A program made the translations under genes and the position numbers. From contig DASVWD010000021.1 in the NCBI GenBank assembly GCA_036389795.1, forward strand, positions 43,800-107,799: 64,000 nt of DNA, written 5' to 3'. The notes below the pieces were generated by a model, which was given only the letters and a program-made list of their open reading frames with translations, ran no database searches and was not told where the DNA came from. The DNA is from Longimicrobium sp. Lineage in GTDB: Bacteria; Gemmatimonadota; Gemmatimonadetes; Longimicrobiales; Longimicrobiaceae. Below are positions 57,371-64,000 of this stretch, piece after piece; positions within the stretch are counted from its first letter, which is position 1; each line of letters opens with the position of its first letter.

Positions 57371-57388
57371 TCCGGGCGGGTTGTTAAG

Positions 57389-57406
57389 ACGTATTAGTTA
57401 ATACGT
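57389..57406. promoter_or_regulatory. Likely LacI-family operator
   Basis: acgtatta-gt-taatacgt, a perfect 8+8 inverted repeat in an AT-rich spot just upstream of the lacI-like start codon; size and centre suit a LacI-type dimer. The rest of 57371-57897 holds a MITE-like element and a short heptanucleotide tract. Confidence 0.7.
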
Positions 57407-57560
57407 ATTGGCAAAGTGGATGTCAAGGACTTCATTCAGAGGGTGGGCGAACGAGGATCGGGGTTCGTCTGCCTGGCAGATTCTGGCGCGGCAGCGGGCA
57501 GCCCCCGCCTTGGCGCCTAGCGCGCGACGTGGGATGCGGTCTCTCATTGTCAACCAGACA

Positions 57561-57731
57561 ATGTCATCCCGAAGGCGCCGCTGCACCCGACCCACGTTCG
57601 CACCGGAGTCCGGCGGCGCCTGAGGGATCTAGCCGGCGTTGCTGGTGGCCGGCCACACGCGCGGATTACCGGCTCCCCCGGTCGCATCGAGTAGATCCCT
57701 CGGGTCGCTACCGCGCCCCTTGGGATGACAT
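57561..57731. repeat. tgtcatcctgag MITE-like element, copy 3 (diverged)
   Basis: It starts atgtcatcccgaaggcgccg and ends ccccttgggatgacatc. Internal gagggatctagccgg and gtagatccctcgggtcgc blocks correspond to the gaaggatct blocks of the other copies. Confidence 0.75.
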
Positions 57732-57897
57732 CTGCGGCCCCAGCAGTCTCGCTGACGCACTCACGCACTCTCGCGCTTCGAACTTTCGGATCTTTGTCCA
57801 ACCTTCGGTGTGCAATCACCGCCTCTCGCGGGCCTGGCCGGTTCCCTCGGCTCGCGCGGAACGCCCCCAACGGGCGTTTCTCCTATCCTCAACTCCC

Positions 57898-58644
57898 ATG
57901 GAGATTGTACGATCGGAACGGTACCCCCAGCTCCTGCTGGGGATGGTGGCGCTCGCCCTGGGGCTGGTGCTCTCGGCGATCGTGGCCGGCGCGGCGTTCA
58001 AGTCCGCCCGGCGCGCCAACGACCAGATCGAGGTGACGGGCTCGGCCAAGCGCTCGATCCGCTCGGACTACGCGGTGTGGCGGGTGAGCGTCGGCGCGCA
58101 GTCGCCCACGCTGCAGGACGCTTACGCCGAGGTCACGCAGCACGGGCAGGCGCTCCGGCAGTTCCTGTCGCGCAGCGGCGTGGCCGACTCGCTCGTCACC
58201 GTGAAGCCGGTGGAGGCGTCGAGCATCTACCGCGTGGCCGAGAACGGGATGCAGACCAGCGAGCTGCTGGGCTACCGCCTCTCGCAGCAGTTCGAGGTGC
58301 GCTCCTCGGACGTGAACGGCGTCACCGCGCTGTCGCAGGGCGCCACCGGGCTCATCAACCAGGGAGTCCCGCTCCAGTCGTCGCCGCCCGAGTACCTGTA
58401 CACGAAGCTCGCCGACGTGCGCACGGAGATGCTCGCCGCCGCCACCGAGGACGCCAGGCGCCGCGCCGAGGCGGTGGCGAAGAGCGCGGGCGCGGGGATC
58501 GGCGCGGTGCGCAGCGCGCGCCAGGGCGTGTTCCAGATCACCCCGCGCAACTCCACCGAGGTGAGCGACTACGGCATCAACGACACCTCTTCGCTGGAGA
58601 AGGACATCACGGCCGTCGTCCGCGTGACCTTCGCGGTGGACTGA
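57898..58644 (+). CDS. SIMPL domain (DUF541) protein
   Basis: Protein of 248 residues with one N-terminal membrane anchor (LLLGMVALALGLVLSAIVAG, 13-32), then the SIMPL/DUF541 domain: IEVTGSAKRSIRSDYAVWRV (44-63), LGYRLSQQFEVRSSDVNGVT near 123 and EDARRRAEAVAKSAGAGIGA near 185. Bacterial members are periplasmic or surface-exposed and their function is not settled (stress and oligomeric channel-like forms have been reported). ATG 57898 starts the anchor. A rho-independent terminator follows directly. Confidence 0.85.
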   Translation: MEIVRSERYPQLLLGMVALALGLVLSAIVAGAAFKSARRANDQIEVTGSAKRSIRSDYAVWRVSVGAQSPTLQDAYAEVTQHGQALRQFLSRSGVADSLVTVKPVEASSIYRVAENGMQTSELLGYRLSQQFEVRSSDVNGVTALSQGATGLINQGVPLQSSPPEYLYTKLADVRTEMLAAATEDARRRAEAVAKSAGAGIGAVRSARQGVFQITPRNSTEVSDYGINDTSSLEKDITAVVRVTFAVD

Positions 58645-58664
58645 GACGGCTGGTCCGCGGGTGA

Positions 58665-60974
<2,310 letters not shown>

Positions 60975-61111
60975 GGCCCGGGTCGCCGTCGTGGCTGCCG
61001 GGAGCCCCCCTCCCCGGCCCTCCCCCCGCTGCGCGGTGGGAGGGAGAACGGCGTCGATGCTGGTAAGGGCAGGCGATACGCATTCGAAACCAACTCAACT
61101 CCGAACCGCCC

Positions 61112-62368
61112 ATGCGCACGATCCTCCGCACGATCCCGCTCTCCGCGCTCCTGCTCGCCGCCTGCGTCTCGGGCGTCGCGGCGCAGCAGCAGTACCCGAG
61201 CAGCTTCACGCCGCGCCTGGCCGCGCAGCCGGCGGTGCGCGACGCGCTCGCGTGGCTGGAGCGCAACTTCCCCGCGCAGGTGGAGGAGTGGATCCGCGTG
61301 ACCGAGATCCCCGCGCCCTCCACGCAGGAGCAGCGGCGCGGCGCGTACGTGCGCCAGGAGATGGAGAAGGCCGGGCTGGAGGTGACGGTCGACTCCATCG
61401 GCAACGTCACCGGGCGGCGCAGGGGCACCGGCGGCGGGCCCACCGTGGTCTTCGCCGGGCACATGGACACGGTGCACCCGATCGACACCGACGTGCGGGT
61501 GCGGCGCGAGGGCGACACCCTGCGCGCCCCGGGCGTCTTCGACGACACGGCGGGGCTGGTGGACCTGCTGAACGTGGTCCGCGCGCTGAACGCCGCCGGC
61601 GTGCGCACGCGCGGCGACCTGGTGATCGTGGGCACCGTGCAGGAGGAGCTGGGCCTCAGGGGGATGGACTACTGGCTCGCCCACAACCCGCGCCCCGACC
61701 TGGTGGTGGCCGTCGACGGCGGGCTGGGGCCGGTCAACTACGGCGCGCTGGGGATCTACTGGACGCGCTACCACTTCAGCGGGGAGGGGAGCCACACCAA
61801 CACCTCGGCCGGCAGGCCGCACCCGGCGCGCGCCCTGGCCGACGCGGTGCGCTCCATCTACGAGATCCAGGTCCCCGAGGGGCGCGGCGGGGCGGTCTAC
61901 AACGTGGGGATGCTGGCCGGCGGGAAGATCTTCAACGCCATCCCCGAAAACGTGTCGTTCACCATGGACCTGCGCTCGGTGAACCCGGCGCTGCTGGACT
62001 CGCTGAACGCCGAGATCGAAGCCCGCGTGGCGCGCGCGGCCGAGGCGCACCGGGTGCGCTGGAGCAAGGAGGAGGTGCAGCGGCTGCGCGCGGGCGGCAC
62101 CGCCGAGATGCTGCGGGAGCGCCGCGCCCACCCGATCGTGCAGACCGCGCTGGACGTGCACCGCTTCGTGGGCGTGGAGGCCAGCGCCGAAGCGTCGGGC
62201 TCCACCGACGCCAACGTGGCCGTCACCCGCGGCATCCCGGCCATCGCCGTGGGGCGCGGGCGCGGCGGCAACCAGCACACCCTCTCCGAGTGGGCCGACG
62301 TCCCCAGCACGCTCACGGCGACGAAGATGCTCCTGCTGCTGGCGGTGAGCCTGGCGGGGGTGGGGTAG
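61112..62368 (+). CDS. Secreted M20 family zinc peptidase
   Basis: Protein of 418 residues with a signal peptide (MRTILRTIPLSALLLAACVS; the Cys could be lipidated). Two-metal aminoacylase/carboxypeptidase fold: VVFAGHMDTVHPI near 112 (first His and Asp), LRAPGVFDDTAGLVDLL near 142 (bridging Asp), VGTVQEELGLRGMDYWL near 172 (catalytic and ligand Glu) and GRGRGGNQHTLSEWADV near 382 (last His). A dimerisation domain lies at about 215-330. It cleaves peptides or acylated amino acids outside the cytoplasm. ATG 61112. Confidence 0.88.
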   Translation: MRTILRTIPLSALLLAACVSGVAAQQQYPSSFTPRLAAQPAVRDALAWLERNFPAQVEEWIRVTEIPAPSTQEQRRGAYVRQEMEKAGLEVTVDSIGNVTGRRRGTGGGPTVVFAGHMDTVHPIDTDVRVRREGDTLRAPGVFDDTAGLVDLLNVVRALNAAGVRTRGDLVIVGTVQEELGLRGMDYWLAHNPRPDLVVAVDGGLGPVNYGALGIYWTRYHFSGEGSHTNTSAGRPHPARALADAVRSIYEIQVPEGRGGAVYNVGMLAGGKIFNAIPENVSFTMDLRSVNPALLDSLNAEIEARVARAAEAHRVRWSKEEVQRLRAGGTAEMLRERRAHPIVQTALDVHRFVGVEASAEASGSTDANVAVTRGIPAIAVGRGRGGNQHTLSEWADVPSTLTATKMLLLLAVSLAGVG

Positions 62369-62375
62369 GTCCGCA

Positions 62376-62434
62376 GGGGCGGCTGAAGCCGCGGCAACCA
62401 CGGCAGAAAGCCTCGCAGGCTGCGCGAGGCTTCG
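62376..62434 (+). repeat. ggcggctgaagccgcggcaac repeat, copy 3
   Basis: ggggcggctgaagccgcggc, then aaccacggcagaaagcctcg and ctgcgcgaggcttcgacgg. Confidence 0.8.
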
Positions 62435-62448
62435 ACGGCGACGGCGAA

Positions 62449-62484
62449 AAGGCCGGGAGCGGCGGTCGCTCCCGGCCTTCTTTG
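62449..62484. terminator. Bidirectional terminator between the M20 and GIY-YIG genes
   Basis: aaggccgggagc pairs perfectly with gctcccggcctt, followed by ctttgtc on the plus strand and ttttcgccg on the minus strand. Confidence 0.85.
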
Positions 62485-62501
62485 TCACGGCGGGCGCCGT
62501 A

Positions 62502-62873
62502 TCACGCGCCGGGCGGCGCGCGGTGGTACCCCGCGTCTCCGTACGGCCGCAGCTTCTCCAGCCAGAGCGCCTCCAGCGCGGCCAGGTCGTCCGCGTAGTC
62601 CTCCCCCACGCCCCTCGACGGCTCCAGCTCGTCCAGCACCTCGAAGGCGAAGCACGCCTCGCCCAGCTCGTTCCACTCGCGCTGCAGCTCGCGGTTGCGG
62701 TGGCTCCCCAGCCGCAGCTGGAAGCGGTGGCTGTTGAGCGCGCCCGGGAGGTTCTTCGCCGAGCCCACCAGCACCTTCCCGTTCGCCGTGTTGCGGATGG
62801 CGAACACACCCATCGGCGTGCCCTCCTCCCTGTACCGGCGCCGGATCTCGCTCCGGCTCGCCCGCTCGCTCAT
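62502..62873 (-). CDS. GIY-YIG nuclease family protein
   Basis: Protein of 123 residues. The motif reads GVFAIRNTANGKVLVGSAKN (22-41), so GIY is GVF and YIG is VLVG; Arg50 (FQLRLGSHRNREL) and Glu in LEALWLEKLRPYGD near 100 fit the remaining catalytic positions. The replaced tyrosines make activity uncertain. Its start codon overlaps the stop codon of the ArsR-type gene by four bases (ATGA), so the two are translated together. Small stand-alone GIY-YIG proteins have few known roles. Confidence 0.75.
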   Translation of the reverse strand: MSERASRSEIRRRYREEGTPMGVFAIRNTANGKVLVGSAKNLPGALNSHRFQLRLGSHRNRELQREWNELGEACFAFEVLDELEPSRGVGEDYADDLAALEALWLEKLRPYGDAGYHRAPPGA

Positions 62874-63463
62874 CGTTCCCCCGTTTCCCCGCCCGCGGCG
62901 AGCCAGTAGTCTCCGCCGCCGCCCTCGCGCTCCATGAAGCCGTAGCCCACCAGCTCGCGGCGCAGGCGGGCCGTGTCGTCGCTGAAGCGCGAGAGGATCT
63001 CGTTCAGCTGCTTCTCGGGGTAGCGCACGCCGGGCTCGAACGCGCGGGCGGCGTGGCGCAGCAGCACCAGCAGCTTCTTCTCCTGCACGGGGAACTGCCG
63101 GAAGCGCCCCTGCTCGTCGGTGAAGCTCTCCAGCACCTTGCGGTCGTAGCTGTCCAGGTCCACGTCACGCGCCAGCGCCTTCAGCTCCTCGCGGCTCAGC
63201 AGCCGGCGCGAGAGCCCCTGCAGCTCGTCCAGCCGCAGCGAGTAGACGCTGTAGTAGCCCTCCGCGCGCGCCTCGGTGAGCCCTGCCTTCGTGAGCCGCG
63301 ACAGGTGGTGCGACACGGTCGAGGCGCCCACCCCCAGGTTTGCCGCCAGCTCCTCCACGGTGTGCGGCCGCTGCGCCAGCAGGCCCACGATCCGCAGCCG
63401 GTTCGCGTCCGCCAGCGCCTTGAAGAACTCGAGCAGGTGCTCGGTGATCTGCTGGGTCGTCAT
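62870..63463 (-). CDS. ArsR-type HTH regulator with DUF2087 domain
   Basis: Protein of 197 residues. Residues 1-90 are an ArsR winged helix (FFKALADANRLRIVGLLAQR; VEELAANLGVGASTVSHHLS), with no cysteine metal site visible. Residues about 110-190 are the DUF2087 domain (FPVQEKKLLVLLRHAARAFE; YPEKQLNEILSRFSDDTARL; RRELVGYGFMEREGGG), a pairing seen often. ATG 63463 was chosen over GTG 63472 because gaggtgat sits at the right spacing and contains that GTG. It probably represses its own operon with the GIY-YIG gene. Confidence 0.85.
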   Translation of the reverse strand: MTTQQITEHLLEFFKALADANRLRIVGLLAQRPHTVEELAANLGVGASTVSHHLSRLTKAGLTEARAEGYYSVYSLRLDELQGLSRRLLSREELKALARDVDLDSYDRKVLESFTDEQGRFRQFPVQEKKLLVLLRHAARAFEPGVRYPEKQLNEILSRFSDDTARLRRELVGYGFMEREGGGGDYWLAAGGETGER

Positions 63464-63484
63464 TTCTATCACCTCTGATTCAAT

Positions 63485-63525
63485 TCGACACGTATCGATA
63501 TAAAACGATAAATGTGGAATCGATT
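63485..63525 (-). promoter_or_regulatory. Probable promoter/operator of the ArsR-type operon
   Basis: AT-rich stretch holding tatcg (63493-63497) and cgata (63506-63510), an inverted repeat with an 8-base centre, 30-47 bases upstream of the start codon. Confidence 0.5.
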
Positions 63526-63572
63526 CTCGTCAATGGTGCAGTGGTCGTCGCGGTGGAGGCGATCGGGGATGA

Positions 63573-63654
63573 CCTCAACGGAGGCCACAGAGGTTGCCAC
63601 AGAGGTCGCAGAGGAAAGAAATCAGAGATGAAGTTCTCCGTGTCCTCTGTGTGA
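63573..63654. repeat. cacacggagg family repeat, copy 4 (diverged)
   Basis: acggaggccacagaggttgc at the left and tctccgtgtcctctgtgtga at the right are partly inverted. Confidence 0.65.
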
Positions 63655-63697
63655 TACCACCTTCCGAAACCGGCTGTGCATTCCCATGCCATACGTG

Positions 63698-63889
63698 GTC
63701 ATCCTGAGGGAGCGTCCGCGTGGAATTCGCCCCCGCGCCAATGGTTGGACGCGACCGAAGGATCTACTCCGCGTGTCTGGTGGCCAGATGCAGTGTGCAG
63801 AAGCCGGCCTCGCTCTGGGGTGAGTAGATCCTTCGGTCGCCGCCAGGCATCGTTAGCAAGGCAGGTTCGGCGCAGCGGCTCCCTGAATA
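63698..63889. repeat. tgtcatcctgag MITE-like element, copy 5 (right end lost)
   Basis: Left end ggtcatcctgagggagcgtc, internal gaaggatctactccgcg and gtagatccttcggtcgcc. The right end reads cgcagcggctccctgaata and lacks the final aggatgac. With the previous repeat it fills the 63464-63916 gap. Confidence 0.7.
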
Positions 63890-63916
63890 GAAACTACGGA
63901 GCCGGGGTCGCGCTCT

Positions 63917-64000
63917 TCAGGCGGCCTTCCGCAGTTCCACCTTGTAGCCGAGCCTCTCCAGACGCCGCTGCAGGCGTCGCGCTACGCGCTCTCCACCCTG
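63917..64000 (-). CDS. C-terminal end of an unidentified protein
   Basis: The last 27 codons of a minus-strand gene that continues past the right edge, ending VARRLQRRLERLGYKVELRK then two alanines and a stop. The Arg/Leu helix followed by GYKVELR resembles C-terminal tails of some transposase or small DNA-binding proteins, but this is too short to assign. Confidence 0.35.
   Translation of the reverse strand, partial: QGGERVARRLQRRLERLGYKVELRKAA

Noticed and set aside
63917..64000. Insertion sequence at the right edge
   Set aside because: Only 27 codons are visible; a transposase-like tail is suggestive but insufficient, so I report only a partial gene.

Overview
The window is a high-GC (mostly above 70% by eye) bacterial chromosome segment with about 54 protein genes and no rRNA or tRNA gene that I could see. 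Its gene style (outer-membrane and TonB proteins, many secreted lipoproteins, a DUF1800/DUF1501 pair, several families of short intergenic repeats) suggests a Gram-negative soil or environmental bacterium, most likely a Gemmatimonadota member of the Longimicrobium type. That placement is inference from style, not from a marker gene.

Layout. 1-2830: a tripartite RND efflux operon on the minus strand (TolC-like channel, HlyD-type adaptor, start of an AcrB-like pump running off the left edge). 3313-4409: a DUF433/DUF5615 toxin-antitoxin-like pair. 4612-6498: a site-2 protease with CBS domains and a small TPR protein. 6798-9110: a tandem duplication of a secreted lipoprotein gene. Each copy carries its own terminator and a leader with a GEMM-I (cyclic dinucleotide) riboswitch-like fold; the right aptamer looks intact and the left one degraded. 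9199-14506: polyphosphate kinase, a CNNM/CorC protein, an EamA exporter and a MarR regulator. 14681-20875: a VIT/VWA protein and a DUF1800/DUF1501 pair. 21023-30956: housekeeping and secreted proteins (ArgR, cupin, Omp85-like barrel, glycerophosphodiester phosphodiesterase, TPR protein, PPC-like protein). 31390-37845: DeoC, an orphan eCIS-type DUF4157 protein, and a DNA repair pair (ligase-associated exonuclease and ATP-dependent ligase).

37846-40735 is an AT-rich island with one 897-residue gene. The protein joins a restriction-endonuclease-like N-terminus, a NACHT ATPase, pentapeptide repeats and a C-terminus resembling sigma-70 regions 2 and 4. It looks like a horizontally acquired NLR-type anti-phage protein, and I do not recall this full architecture being described. 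It is my leading candidate for a new system; the duplicated riboswitch is second.

40722-47589 holds a DUF5995 protein, two tandem methyltransferases, an operon of esterase, acyl-CoA synthetase and V4R-like protein, and a second esterase. 47953-50406 is a TonB-dependent receptor. 50891-57370 is a likely LacI-controlled operon on the minus strand: regulator, ketoacyl synthase III-like protein, acyl-CoA ligase, small membrane protein, sodium/solute symporter, MaoC hydratase. These genes would import a carboxylate, activate it to a CoA ester and process it. 57898-64000 holds a SIMPL protein, D-Ala-D-Ala ligase, an M20 peptidase and an ArsR/GIY-YIG pair.

At least six intergenic repeat families recur in the window. 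Heptanucleotide microsatellites sit directly against the start codons of four genes that lack a visible Shine-Dalgarno sequence.
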